Source: Algoriphagus antarcticus | Lineage (GTDB): Bacteria > Bacteroidota > Bacteroidia > Cytophagales > Cyclobacteriaceae | NCBI RefSeq assembly: GCF_002150685.1 | Contig: NZ_MSSW01000002.1 | Span: 124,001 to 188,000 of the forward strand | Length of the DNA: 64,000 nucleotides | Reading direction: 5' to 3' | In this document: in pieces, positions 43,554 through 52,036 of the stretch | Layout of the letters: each line of letters begins with the position of its first letter | Numbering within the stretch: the first letter of the stretch is position 1 | Translations under genes and position numbers: made by a program | Notes under the pieces: generated by a model | Database searches by the model: none | What the model was told of the DNA's origin: nothing | Seen by the model: only the letters and a program-made list of their open reading frames with translations

Positions 43554-44660
43554 ATGACTAACCAGCACCTTTCCGATCGCAAGCGTTTGGTTTCCTTAGA
43601 TGTATTTCGTGGATTGACGATGTTCTTGTTGGTAGCTGAAGCAGCATCGGTTTACCATACGCTACTTGACGCAAACCCTGAAGGAACTCTCTTCCATAAT
43701 TTCTTCCTGCAATTCACCCATCATCCTTGGAATGGACTCCGATTCTGGGATTTGATCCAGCCATTTTTCATGTTTATAGTTGGTGTAGCCATGCCTTTTT
43801 CATTAAATAAAAGAATGGCTGTAGTGGGTGATCGGGGAAAAGTGACTCGACATATTTTAAAGAGATGTTTACTCCTTTTCCTTTTCGGTACTGGCCTTCA
43901 TTGTGTATATGCAGGGGAATTGGTGTTTGAACTTTGGAATGTCTTAACTCAATTATCCTTCACCATTTTGGTGACCTACTTCCTACTGGACAGATCCTGG
44001 AAAGTTCAATTAGGCGTGTCTCTTGGTTTGCTGGTATTGACAGAGATCATGTACAGACTCTATAATCCTGAAGCTCCCTTTCTACATGGAACCAACTTCG
44101 GGAATTACATAGACCAGATCCTGATGGGAAAAATCAACGGTGGCGGCTGGGTAGCTATCAACTGTATCCCAACCGCTGCGCATACGATCTGGGGAGCTAT
44201 CTGTGGGAATTTGCTTTTATCATCAAAGTCTGAAAAAGAGAAAATCAAGATCTTGGTACTAGCAGGTTTAGCTGCGTTGGCAATTGGCTATGGGCTTGAT
44301 TTTGCAGGGATCACCCCTATTGTCAAACGAATCAGCACCACATCCTTTGCATTTGCTTCTGGCGGCTGGGCAATTCTGGCATTAGCATTTTGCTATTGGC
44401 TGGTCGATGTAAAAGAGAAAAACAACTGGGTTTTCCCTTTTGTTGTGGTGGGCATGAACTCCATTTTCATTTACCTCTTTGCTGAGATTTTAGGCCATAG
44501 CTGGCTATTCGGATTTATAGAGATTTTTAGCAGCGGAATATTATTTCCTTTAGGAATTGGAGAGTCCGCAGTCGTCATTATTACTGCATTCCTGACTTTG
44601 GGAGCCATGTGGTATTTGTGCTATTTCCTGTATAAAAAGAAGATCTTCTTTAAGATATAA
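43554..44660 (+). CDS. DUF5009/NagX-like membrane acyltransferase
   Basis: 368 residues, about ten predicted membrane helices. The N-terminal signature RLVSLDVFRGLTMFLL is the start of the heparan-alpha-glucosaminide N-acetyltransferase (HGSNAT/YeiB-like) family, followed by the FHHPWNG-like loop (THHPWNG) and WDLIQPFFMFIVGVAMPFS. In Bacteroidota this family (NagX) occurs with amino-sugar or glycan uptake genes and is thought to acylate or transport sugars. The sugar oxidoreductase gene that follows on the other strand would fit a glycan context. Confidence 0.85.
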   Translation: MTNQHLSDRKRLVSLDVFRGLTMFLLVAEAASVYHTLLDANPEGTLFHNFFLQFTHHPWNGLRFWDLIQPFFMFIVGVAMPFSLNKRMAVVGDRGKVTRHILKRCLLLFLFGTGLHCVYAGELVFELWNVLTQLSFTILVTYFLLDRSWKVQLGVSLGLLVLTEIMYRLYNPEAPFLHGTNFGNYIDQILMGKINGGGWVAINCIPTAAHTIWGAICGNLLLSSKSEKEKIKILVLAGLAALAIGYGLDFAGITPIVKRISTTSFAFASGGWAILALAFCYWLVDVKEKNNWVFPFVVVGMNSIFIYLFAEILGHSWLFGFIEIFSSGILFPLGIGESAVVIITAFLTLGAMWYLCYFLYKKKIFFKI

Positions 44661-44833
44661 AGTGGTTGAAAAACTATCAATGTTCAATTTTCAAACTCAA
44701 TTTCAAAGGAAAATTCCACTGCGAACTTTGAGCCTTTCTTCGCAAACTTTGTGGCTTAAAAAAGTATCAATGATCAAGGAGAAAGCAACTTTGCACTTTG
44801 CTTTCTTTGGGTAGATAGTGGTTAAAAAAGAAA

Positions 44834-44865
44834 AAAAGCTGAAACGATCTCTCATTCCAGCTTTT
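44834..44865 (-). terminator. Terminator after Gfo/Idh/MocA gene
   Basis: AAAAGCTG (44834-44841) pairs with CAGCTTTT (44858-44865). On the minus strand the stem is followed by a run of T (complement of the A-rich 44822-44837), so it ends the oxidoreductase transcript. Confidence 0.7.
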
Positions 44866-44886
44866 GGCGTTAAACTAATAATTCTC

Positions 44887-46308
44887 CTAAAGTGTATAAT
44901 ACTCTTCCCAACCTCTTCTCGGTACTTCGCCTCCTAGCAATTGATTTGCAAGTGGGTTATTCGTGATACGTTGAGTTTCTCTGTCAAATTTCAAGGTAGT
45001 GTTCAATTGTTGAGCTAATACTCCCAAGCAGAACACCTGACTAAGAGGCCCTGCGATTTCAAAGCGCGAACGGGTTTCTTCTTCGCCTTTACAAGCTTTT
45101 AGGAAATTGGCAAAGTGATTTGATGGGCTTTCTGGAACATCTGGAAGTTTGCTTGCCATGTCTTTGGCTTTTTCCTCACCAATAATCGAAAGTGTGCTGC
45201 CATGAGATCCACCTTTGAAAGTGAGGTCTTTGCCATAAATGATTTTTCCCGGGTTTAATTTCGCAGGCTGAATCTGTCCTGTACTGGCTGCAGGGATTTC
45301 CGAATTTAATTCTGATACGCCATAATCTTTAGGTACTGGCGGGACATTATCTACTCCATCGTACCAAGTCATAGTCAAAGCAGGCATATCACCCCGCTCT
45401 GGAAACTTGAAAGCAAGAGTGGACGACATAGGGAAGAAGAATGGATTGTGGCCTTTGAGCATCACTGGGTCAACTTCGTATGGTAAACCAAGGTCGAGAA
45501 ATTCGTGTACCGTATCCATTGTATGTGCTCCCCAGTCTCCTAAAGCGCCCATACCGAAGTCATACCAGCATCTCCACTGACCATTGATAAAGTCCTTATT
45601 GTAATCATGGGGAAATCTAGCCATCAGCCAAGTATCCCAGTCAAGTGTGGACGGAATAGCTTCTGCTTTTGGGAAGCTTTGCATATTTACATCCCAGCCA
45701 TGCCATCTTCTTGGGCTGTTCATGTGGGCTGTTACTGCGGTCACATCCTTGATGATGCCAGCTTCTTTCCATGCTTTGAACTGGAAATAGTTGGCTTCAG
45801 AGTGTCCTTGATTACCCATTTGAGTGACTACTCTATGTCTTTTGGCACTGTCCATCATGAGTGTAACCTCGTTGAAAGTACGAGCCATTGGCTTTTCTGT
45901 ATAGACATGCTTGCCTTCAGACATGGCTAGCATGGTGATGGGAAAGTGTGAAAAATCAGGAGTTCCTACCGTTATGGCTTCGAATCCATTTCCAAACTCA
46001 TCAAACATCTTTCTAAAGTCCTGAAATCGCTTTGCGTTTGGAAACTTGTTCATGATCTCTGTAGTGTGCGGAGCTCCCATATCCACATCGCAAAGTGCCA
46101 CGATATTACACAGGCCTGTTTTGTAAAGATCGTTGATGATCTGAGCACCTCTGTTTCCGACCCCACAGCAAGCAAGATTTACTTTATCACTTGGAGCAAT
46201 ATGTCCCAGAGATTTGCCAAGCACTGTCGAAGGGATGATTGTAATTCCACTCAGCCCGAATGCCGCTAGTGAGCCAGTTTTAAGGAAGTTTCTTCTGTCC
46301 TTTTTCAT
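44887..46308 (-). CDS. Exported Gfo/Idh/MocA oxidoreductase (Tat signal)
   Basis: 473 residues. A twin-arginine signal (KDRRNFLKTG, then a hydrophobic stretch to about residue 30) suggests folded, cofactor-loaded export. A Rossmann domain (about 38-165) has a CGVGNRG dinucleotide motif and the family's EKP motif (YTEKPMART, near residue 135). A long C-terminal catalytic and dimer domain follows, including a GDWGAHTMDTVH segment with His and Asp. Members oxidise or reduce sugars and their derivatives with NAD(P). The next genes rightwards (ThuA protein, sugar isomerase) often accompany it in Bacteroidota sugar-degradation loci. Divergent from the ThuA gene across 190 bp. Confidence 0.9.
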   Translation of the reverse strand: MKKDRRNFLKTGSLAAFGLSGITIIPSTVLGKSLGHIAPSDKVNLACCGVGNRGAQIINDLYKTGLCNIVALCDVDMGAPHTTEIMNKFPNAKRFQDFRKMFDEFGNGFEAITVGTPDFSHFPITMLAMSEGKHVYTEKPMARTFNEVTLMMDSAKRHRVVTQMGNQGHSEANYFQFKAWKEAGIIKDVTAVTAHMNSPRRWHGWDVNMQSFPKAEAIPSTLDWDTWLMARFPHDYNKDFINGQWRCWYDFGMGALGDWGAHTMDTVHEFLDLGLPYEVDPVMLKGHNPFFFPMSSTLAFKFPERGDMPALTMTWYDGVDNVPPVPKDYGVSELNSEIPAASTGQIQPAKLNPGKIIYGKDLTFKGGSHGSTLSIIGEEKAKDMASKLPDVPESPSNHFANFLKACKGEEETRSRFEIAGPLSQVFCLGVLAQQLNTTLKFDRETQRITNNPLANQLLGGEVPRRGWEEYYTL

Positions 46309-46498
46309 ATTTATAGGGTATTTGGGGAGTACAAATTGTATTTTGAATGAGAAAGTAGGGATTTTTTACCGCTAGTCTTTTCATTTTTCTGTTGAAAGGT
46401 GAAAGAATTAACGGAATCGATACCGAAAGAGAAATTTGCTCACAGGATGAAAACCCTTAAAAGTTTTACTATTTTCCGAATTCATTCCTCTAAAAACC

Positions 46499-47521
46499 AT
46501 GAATAGTCCATCCTTTACAAAGTCTGCCTTCTTATTTGTTTTGATAGCAGTTCTTTCAATTTCCTGTGTTACCGCCCAAAACGGCAAAACCTTCTTACAG
46601 TTTGAGGGTAAAGAGGGGCCAGGCAAAGGCAAAAATATAGTGCTGATCTCAGGAGACGACGAGTACAGATCTGAGGAATCCATGCCCATGATGGCGAAAA
46701 TACTGTCAACGCATTATGGTTTTAATACAACTGTACTGTTCCCTATCGAGCCAGAAACAGGAGATATTGTCCCAAGCTATCAAACTAATATTCCGGGGTT
46801 GGAGCACTTGGCAAATGCCGATTTGGTGATTATGCTGATCCGTTTTAGGGATTTGCCTCTGGATCAGATGAAACATTTGGAAGACTACTTCAAATCAGGT
46901 AAACCTTTGATCGCACTACGTACTTCAACGCACCCTTTTGCTATTAAAGACAAAGAATCCCCATATTCCAAGTGGACTTGGAATAGCAAAGTCCCTGGTT
47001 GGGAAGGCGGATTTGGTCAGCAGATCGTAGGTGAAACATGGGTAGCTCATCACGGTATTCACAAATCCGAAGGAACACGAGCGCTGATAGATGGAGTAGA
47101 TCGCGATGCAGATCACCCTATTTTGCGTGGCGTGGATGACATCTGGGCTCCTACGGACGTTTATTCGATTAAGAATTTGCCGGTGGCAGCCAATGTGCTT
47201 TTATTCGGACAATCCACCGCGGGAATGACTCCAGAAGCTCCATTGATGTGGGATAAATCTATTATGCCCATTGCTTGGACGAAGGATTACTCGCTAGACG
47301 GAGGAAAAACAGGCAAGGTGCTGGGAAGTACGCTGGGTTCTTCGATTGACTTCCAAGTGGAAGATATGCGCCGCTTGATCGTGAATGCTTCCTTTTGGCT
47401 ATTGGATATGCCTGAGACGATTACACCAGATCTTTCTGTGGAGATTGTTGGGAACTATGAGCCTACTATGTTTGGCTTTGATAGCTTTAGGAAAGGAATG
47501 AAGGTTGGTGATTTTAAGTAA
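46499..47521 (+). CDS. ThuA-domain secreted protein
   Basis: 340 residues with a signal peptide (cleavage likely after VTAQ). The ThuA-like class-I glutamine-amidotransferase-type fold is visible: a NIVLISGDDEYR beta-strand, then MLIRFRDL and ALRTSTHPF. The gene carries no amidotransferase Cys-His-Glu triad that I can see. ThuA proteins act in utilisation of trehalose and other sugars, often beside Gfo/Idh/MocA dehydrogenases, and are linked to 3-keto-sugar chemistry. It is followed by the isomerase gene (128-bp gap with an inverted repeat). Confidence 0.87.
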   Translation: MNSPSFTKSAFLFVLIAVLSISCVTAQNGKTFLQFEGKEGPGKGKNIVLISGDDEYRSEESMPMMAKILSTHYGFNTTVLFPIEPETGDIVPSYQTNIPGLEHLANADLVIMLIRFRDLPLDQMKHLEDYFKSGKPLIALRTSTHPFAIKDKESPYSKWTWNSKVPGWEGGFGQQIVGETWVAHHGIHKSEGTRALIDGVDRDADHPILRGVDDIWAPTDVYSIKNLPVAANVLLFGQSTAGMTPEAPLMWDKSIMPIAWTKDYSLDGGKTGKVLGSTLGSSIDFQVEDMRRLIVNASFWLLDMPETITPDLSVEIVGNYEPTMFGFDSFRKGMKVGDFK

Positions 47522-47545
47522 TAGATAGTGACTTTATTATTCAAA

Positions 47546-47589
47546 ATTCATCATTCGTACTTCGATATTTTTAATGACGAATGATGAAT
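47546..47589. repeat. 13-bp perfect inverted repeat
   Basis: ATTCATCATTCGT (47546-47558) and ACGAATGATGAAT (47577-47589) are separated by 18 bases, between the ThuA and isomerase genes. It has no following T-run and looks like a repetitive palindrome of the ATTCATCATTC type. A similar but shorter sequence follows at 47598. Confidence 0.55.
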
Positions 47590-47649
47590 GTCCAATTATG
47601 AATAATGAAGTTCTGAATGATATAGGTGAATATTTAGAGTGAATAATAT

Positions 47650-48501
47650 ATGAACAAAATAGGATTTAATGTGCTGGCTTGGTCGGCAGAGATGTCAGAA
47701 GAGCTTTTGCCTGTTCTCGATCGCTTGAAGAAAATCGGGTATGATGGAGCAGAGTTTTTTATCGGAGGTTCTCCGGAAGAATCCTTTAAACTGGTAGGCA
47801 AGCATTGTGCTGACATTGGCTTGGAAGTGACTGCTGTAACCGTAATGGGGCCGGATCAAAATCCTATTTCTCAGGATGCTAAAGTCCGGGCGGCGGCAAG
47901 CGAGCAACTCAAATGGGTGATCGACCGTGCTGCTGATCTGAATGCCCAGGTACTTTGCGGACCATACCATTCTGGATTTACTGTGTTTGCTTCGCGCGAG
48001 CCGATAGAAGAGGAATACAACTGGTCTGCAGACTACCTGCATGCAATGGGTGATTATGCCCAGCAAGCTGGTATACTATTGACTCCAGAGGCACTGAATA
48101 GATTTGAATGCTACCTCTGCAATACCATGGAACAGCTTTCTTACTTGCTGAAGAAAGTAGATCATCCAAACGTGCAGGCGATGTTTGACACCCATCATGC
48201 GAATATTGAAGAGAAAAAGTTGGGTGATGCGATTAAGTTTATTGCTCCTCAATTAGGTCATTTTCATATTTCAGAAAATGACCGCGGAACTCCAGGCTCT
48301 GGCCATGTGAATTTTGACGAGATATTTAAATCCCTAGCTGAGGTGAATTATAAGGGTTGGCTGACTATCGAGGGCTTTACCAGAAATGATCCAGCCTTTG
48401 CCAATTCCATCGGTGTGTGGAGAAATTTCTCCGAGCCTTGGGATATGGCGGAGAATGGATATGAGTTGATACGAGAAATGGGTAAGAAGTACGGGTTGTA
48501 G
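47650..48501 (+). CDS. Sugar phosphate isomerase/epimerase (xylose-isomerase-like TIM barrel)
   Basis: 283 residues, no signal, so cytosolic. It has an AP-endonuclease-2/xylose-isomerase-like barrel with metal ligands in LTPEALNRFE near residue 148, MFDTHHANIEE near residue 178, GHFHISEND near residue 206, and LTIEGFTRND near residue 238. It resembles D-tagatose/D-psicose 3-epimerase relatives. With the Gfo/Idh/MocA enzyme and ThuA protein it probably forms a keto-sugar handling route. A good terminator follows at 48559. Confidence 0.88.
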   Translation: MNKIGFNVLAWSAEMSEELLPVLDRLKKIGYDGAEFFIGGSPEESFKLVGKHCADIGLEVTAVTVMGPDQNPISQDAKVRAAASEQLKWVIDRAADLNAQVLCGPYHSGFTVFASREPIEEEYNWSADYLHAMGDYAQQAGILLTPEALNRFECYLCNTMEQLSYLLKKVDHPNVQAMFDTHHANIEEKKLGDAIKFIAPQLGHFHISENDRGTPGSGHVNFDEIFKSLAEVNYKGWLTIEGFTRNDPAFANSIGVWRNFSEPWDMAENGYELIREMGKKYGL

Positions 48502-48558
48502 GGAGGAGTTGGGAAGTAAGGATCAAAGCTGGAAGATCAGTTAAATTGAAGTTTGACC

Positions 48559-48584
48559 ATGGTCTTTGTCACAGACCATTTTTT
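48559..48584 (+). terminator. Rho-independent terminator after isomerase gene
   Basis: ATGGTCT (48559-48565) pairs with AGACCAT (48573-48579), loop TTGTCAC, directly followed by a run of six T. A classic plus-strand terminator. Confidence 0.85.
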
Positions 48585-48632
48585 GATAGTGATTTCCGTG
48601 TGAATTTTCTAAGTCCGAGGCAGGTTCCTTAC

Positions 48633-48893
48633 TTATCCTGTAATTGATTTTTCAGGATATTCAGAATGAAGTTTGTGCAAGAAGTCAGTACGATCGAAGT
48701 CTTCCACAAATCCTGATTCTTCTCCCTTTTTAAGTGCAGATATTAGTACGGACTTTTTGGTTTCCTCATGCTCAAATACTCTTAAGGCAGCACGTACTAC
48801 CTCACTAGCGGAGGAAAACCTACCCGAATTAACCTGCTCAGTAATGAACGTGTCGAAATAATCTCCCAGTAAAATTGATGTGTTTTTTGCCAT
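48633..48893 (-). CDS. parD: ParD-family antitoxin, apparently without its toxin
   Basis: 86 residues. A ribbon-helix-helix N-terminus (NTSILLGDYFDTFI, then GRFSSASEVVRAALRVFEHEE) is typical of ParD antitoxins, followed by an acidic toxin-binding tail. The partner parE normally follows immediately on the same strand, but only 131 bp remain before the convergent isomerase gene and no ParE-like frame is present there. A perfect dyad upstream at 48917 is a good candidate for its own operator. Confidence 0.88.
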   Translation of the reverse strand: MAKNTSILLGDYFDTFITEQVNSGRFSSASEVVRAALRVFEHEETKKSVLISALKKGEESGFVEDFDRTDFLHKLHSEYPEKSITG

Positions 48894-48916
48894 GATTGTT
48901 TATAATTACCATGAAA

Positions 48917-48933
48917 ATACCAAGTATTGGTAT
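48917..48933. promoter_or_regulatory. Palindromic operator upstream of parD
   Basis: ATACCAA-GTA-TTGGTAT, a perfect 7-bp dyad 24 bp upstream of the parD start. Ribbon-helix-helix antitoxins bind such short palindromes to repress their own operon. Confidence 0.55.
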
Positions 48934-49050
48934 GAATAACAAAAAATGTATGAGTTCAAATTAATTAAGATTCAGAAAGAGGTTAATTATTTTCTGCGTT
49001 GGATATAAAGATAACTAGTCCTCGGTTGGGTGAAAGGGAGAAAGTATTTT

Positions 49051-49320
49051 TCATTTGTAGAATATACCTGAGTAGAGTAAAAGAGCATAACTATACCAGC
49101 TAAGACTTATTTCTTCGTTGTCATTTCCAAATAAATGAATTGCATCGAGAAACATGGAGATATTCCCATTTTCGCAACCATTTGCGCCAAATGAAAATTT
49201 TGAAGATCGATTGATATTCTCCTTTTCATCTTCGTCTATTTTATCTTTTTTGAGAGCAGCGACCAATTCAAAGAATGTCTCTTTTGAATTTACTTTATCT
49301 AAGAGGTCGCTTAAATTCAT
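49051..49320 (-). CDS. Small hypothetical protein, DUF7660-like
   Basis: 89 residues, acidic, cytosolic. The pattern (NSKETFFELVAALKKD, then GANGCENGNISMFLDAIHLF and a C-terminal WYSYALLLYSGIFYK) looks like the DUF7660 proteins, which I recall with a WENxTLEDFLEA motif; here Trp reads Cys and the acidic residues are partly changed. This may be a diverged or decaying copy. Function unknown. It stands alone between parD and the hydrolase gene. Confidence 0.6.
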   Translation of the reverse strand: MNLSDLLDKVNSKETFFELVAALKKDKIDEDEKENINRSSKFSFGANGCENGNISMFLDAIHLFGNDNEEISLSWYSYALLLYSGIFYK

Positions 49321-49547
49321 TAAAGTGACTTACAACAGGCTGTCAATATTTTCAAGAAAGTTCGGTGTCTATTTTAGTACTCTCTTAATCTGCTGAAGGA
49401 TATTCAGCGAATTAAGCATTCATTTCAATATCTCCCATAATCGTCAATGAATTAGAGTTTAAAACTTCTCTACTCTAGCATACATTCCTTCTAATGTCAA
49501 AGGCAATATCGAAAATGTATTTATTTGGCGTCAAATACTGCCCTTGA

Positions 49548-50849
49548 TTAATTAGCCGATTCATGATCCATCTCCAATCCAACGGTAGTCCGAGGCTTAA
49601 AACCAGGCCATTCCTTCTTATCTGAATTTGCATTGACATCCAAATAAGCTTTGTAAGCTCCATTATCCTTGAGGTAAAAGCCTAGAAAGGCAGTGACAAA
49701 ATGTTGGTTGATATTATTGATTCTACGCATATCCCATACAGAATCTGCATATCTCAAATACTCGTCAATATGTCTAGCTGAGTCTAGAGATTCTGCTGGC
49801 GCAGGGTTTGGCGCTGTGTTATGTCTGGCATCGATATAGGTAAGCAGGTATCGATCAGAATTGACGGCCCCTTCATAGATTGCCTTGGTGCCGTCTTCAT
49901 ATCCAGAGATATCATCCTTGCTTCCTGCCACAAAAAGGGAAGGAATTTTTATTCCAGCCAAGCCTTCTGCGTCCCAAACGCCACGCTGCATTCCCCAAGG
50001 AGCAAAAGCTACAATCACCTTGATTCTAGGATCGATGGATGCTTCAAATTCGGGGTTTCCCATGCTTCGTTTTAATAAAGCTTTGCTCCCACCGGTCATA
50101 CCACCAAAGAGTTGAGCAGCTTGAGGGCTGTATCCTGCGCCTGCTACATTGACCGCACCATAGCCTCCCATTGAGTAACCAATCAATGCGGTGTTGTCAG
50201 AGTTTACTAAGTCGTTTAGGAAAGAGTCCTTTTGATTGCCAAGTCTTGCTATTTCATTGAGGACGAAAAGATCATCCAGTGATCGGTTGAGTAAGGTGCT
50301 TTGGAAGCCGGCAGCATCTCTAAAAGTTGCATCTGTGTGATCTATCGCCACTACCACATAGCCTTTTGAGGCAAGGTTCTCTGTCAGATAAGTCATCAAA
50401 TACCTTGAACCTGTGTATCCGTGAGATACAATTACCAAAGGATAAGAATCTTCGGCGTAGGCAGGTTTTGCATTTCGAGTGGCTCTTCCCAGAAAAGTAA
50501 AGGGAATAATTGGCCTGGTTGGAGAACCATTTTGTCCCATTACTTCATCATAAGAAATCAATTCATTAGATCCAGCTTCTGCCGGGTACCACACTTCGAT
50601 CTTCAGCGGTCTATTGTAAAGTGAGTCAGTGCCTTTACCATAGTTCAGGATGTCAAGCTGATTGGCATGGATTAAATCTAATGTTTGAACACCAACAGCA
50701 TACTCGCCTCGTGCTGCCAATTCTGGTGCATCCGGCAAAAGATCTCCATATACAAAGGGTTTTGTGTTTGTTTGTCCAAAGCTGTGGGTGAAGGAGCTTA
50801 AAAAAAGAACAGCTGTAAAGGTGAATGCGAATGAGTATTTTTTGATCAT
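49548..50849 (-). CDS. Exported alpha/beta hydrolase (dienelactone/PAF-AH-like)
   Basis: 433 residues from ATG 50849 (a start at 50900 would put 17 residues before the signal peptide and is unlikely). A Sec signal (MIKKYSFAFTF... to about FGQT) is followed by an alpha/beta-hydrolase fold: oxyanion-type VIVSHGYTGSR, nucleophile elbow GYSMGG, an Asp in VAGSKDD, and His in DARHNTAP. Size and the long N-terminal region resemble platelet-activating-factor acetylhydrolase-type or chlorophyllase-type esterases. Substrate unknown. Single gene. Confidence 0.85.
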   Translation of the reverse strand: MIKKYSFAFTFTAVLFLSSFTHSFGQTNTKPFVYGDLLPDAPELAARGEYAVGVQTLDLIHANQLDILNYGKGTDSLYNRPLKIEVWYPAEAGSNELISYDEVMGQNGSPTRPIIPFTFLGRATRNAKPAYAEDSYPLVIVSHGYTGSRYLMTYLTENLASKGYVVVAIDHTDATFRDAAGFQSTLLNRSLDDLFVLNEIARLGNQKDSFLNDLVNSDNTALIGYSMGGYGAVNVAGAGYSPQAAQLFGGMTGGSKALLKRSMGNPEFEASIDPRIKVIVAFAPWGMQRGVWDAEGLAGIKIPSLFVAGSKDDISGYEDGTKAIYEGAVNSDRYLLTYIDARHNTAPNPAPAESLDSARHIDEYLRYADSVWDMRRINNINQHFVTAFLGFYLKDNGAYKAYLDVNANSDKKEWPGFKPRTTVGLEMDHESAN

Positions 50850-51002
50850 GTTGGGGTTTGTTAATTTTGATGGTTCAATGTAGTAAATCCTCCCTGTCAA
50901 AGCTTTTTAGATTGAATATACTAGAATGTTGTGCAGGATAGACCACTCTTATTATCATTAATTGATTCTGGTCTTTGAGGGTGAAGAAAGAGGGATGGAG
51001 GA

Positions 51003-51303
51003 TTACTTAATTTTTAAATTCTCCGGATCTTGTCTTGAATCCCAAATAGAATGAACAATGATATTGCTGCTTTTAATTTCGTATAAGAGAATAAAATTTC
51101 CGACTATTAGTCCCCTGATTTCTTCAAAATCCGTTTTAATTCCCATCTCAGGATGTTGATCTACTAGAGAAAGTTGATGTTTGAATTTGGAATAAAGTTT
51201 TTTTTGAATAGCTAGAGCTCTTGTTTCTGGCTTTGTAAAAATCCAGAATACTAAAAAGTTTGATTTTAGCCTTGTGGGACCAGATTACTTTTCGCTTTGC
51301 CAT
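51003..51303 (-). pseudogene. ParE/RelE-type toxin, frameshifted in an A8 run
   Basis: Begins at ATG 51303, 19 bp inside the antitoxin gene. The first 35 codons (MAKRKVIWSHKAKIKLFSIL, then DFYKARNKSS) are toxin-like. After a run of eight A on the minus strand (T8 at 51198-51205) the frame must shift by one base. The rest (KLYSKFKHQLSLVDQHP, then IRGLIVGNFILLYEI and VHSIWDSRQDPENL) then matches the RelE/ParE family to its natural end. Unshifted, it stops after 52 codons. It is either a disabled toxin or one requiring slippage at the A-run. Confidence 0.8.
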
Positions 51304-51521
51304 TTATCAAACTCATGATCCATTTCTTCTTGGTTGAGAAATAATCCTTGCTCAATCTGTTTTTTTGACTCAGCTATTTCAAACCGTTGTTCTGGAGTGA
51401 GGATCAACTTCTCAGATTGAGACTTTGAGTCGAGAATGGTTTTGATAGCTTTCAAAAAAGTCTCGTCATTTATCTCCAGAATCCTGTTTACTAAATAAGT
51501 CTTTAATTCTATTGCTGTCAT
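51285..51521 (-). CDS. Antitoxin of the ParE-like pair
   Basis: 78 residues, helical, with an N-terminal ribbon- or helix-type DNA-binding part (ELKTYLVNRILEINDETFLKAI) and an acidic tail (EEMDHEFDKWQSEK). Small antitoxins of this pattern precede ParE/RelE toxins in Bacteroidota. The toxin start codon is inside its 3' end, giving the usual coupled arrangement. The exact antitoxin family is not certain. Confidence 0.8.
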   Translation of the reverse strand: MTAIELKTYLVNRILEINDETFLKAIKTILDSKSQSEKLILTPEQRFEIAESKKQIEQGLFLNQEEMDHEFDKWQSEK

Positions 51522-52036
51522 TTGTCTTCTTTTAAATGATTAAACTTACAAAAATCTATCCTTATTTTTAAAGGCAGTCTAACATTGAGCCTTAGCTGAA
51601 AATATAAGAGTGAAGGTTTTCTTTGCCAAGTTATGGTTACGCTGGCCATTTTGGTGATTCAGATATTCCGGTCTTAGGAGTACAGCCCAAGAAAGAGGAT
51701 GTCCCTGAATCGATGGCACATCACTCATGCTGGTCTACAAGTCTAGCCATCATTCCCCTTTCACATATTTCTGTCAATTATGCAGCCGTAGTCAAACACC
51801 AATTTCACATTCAGTTGTAGCCTACGCTTAGTCCAAGCAGGACGCCGGTTGGAATTCACGATATTCATCGGAGATAATTCCAGATGGATGATATAGAATA
51901 GGAGAGCACTTTGCCCCGAAAACTTTCGCAGACCAACTATCCCAAGGGCAATTTTAAACATAGTGAGGTTTAGTATCTTGGATCAAGTTTGTCTTCTTTT
52001 GCTAGATAACGTTTATCCCCAAAATCCTCTGACCCT
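51522..52036. other. 515-bp gap with a gene-end remnant
   Basis: No intact gene. The segment 51749-51786 is nearly identical (about 35 of 38 bases) to 53209-53247, the 3' end of the epimerase gene, in the same orientation. The flanking sequence does not continue the match clearly, so it is a small duplicated or decayed fragment. The rest holds no recognisable feature. Confidence 0.55.

Noticed and set aside
51623..51820. 65-codon plus-strand frame in the gap before 52037
   Set aside because: It runs antisense across the epimerase-end remnant and has no recognisable content.
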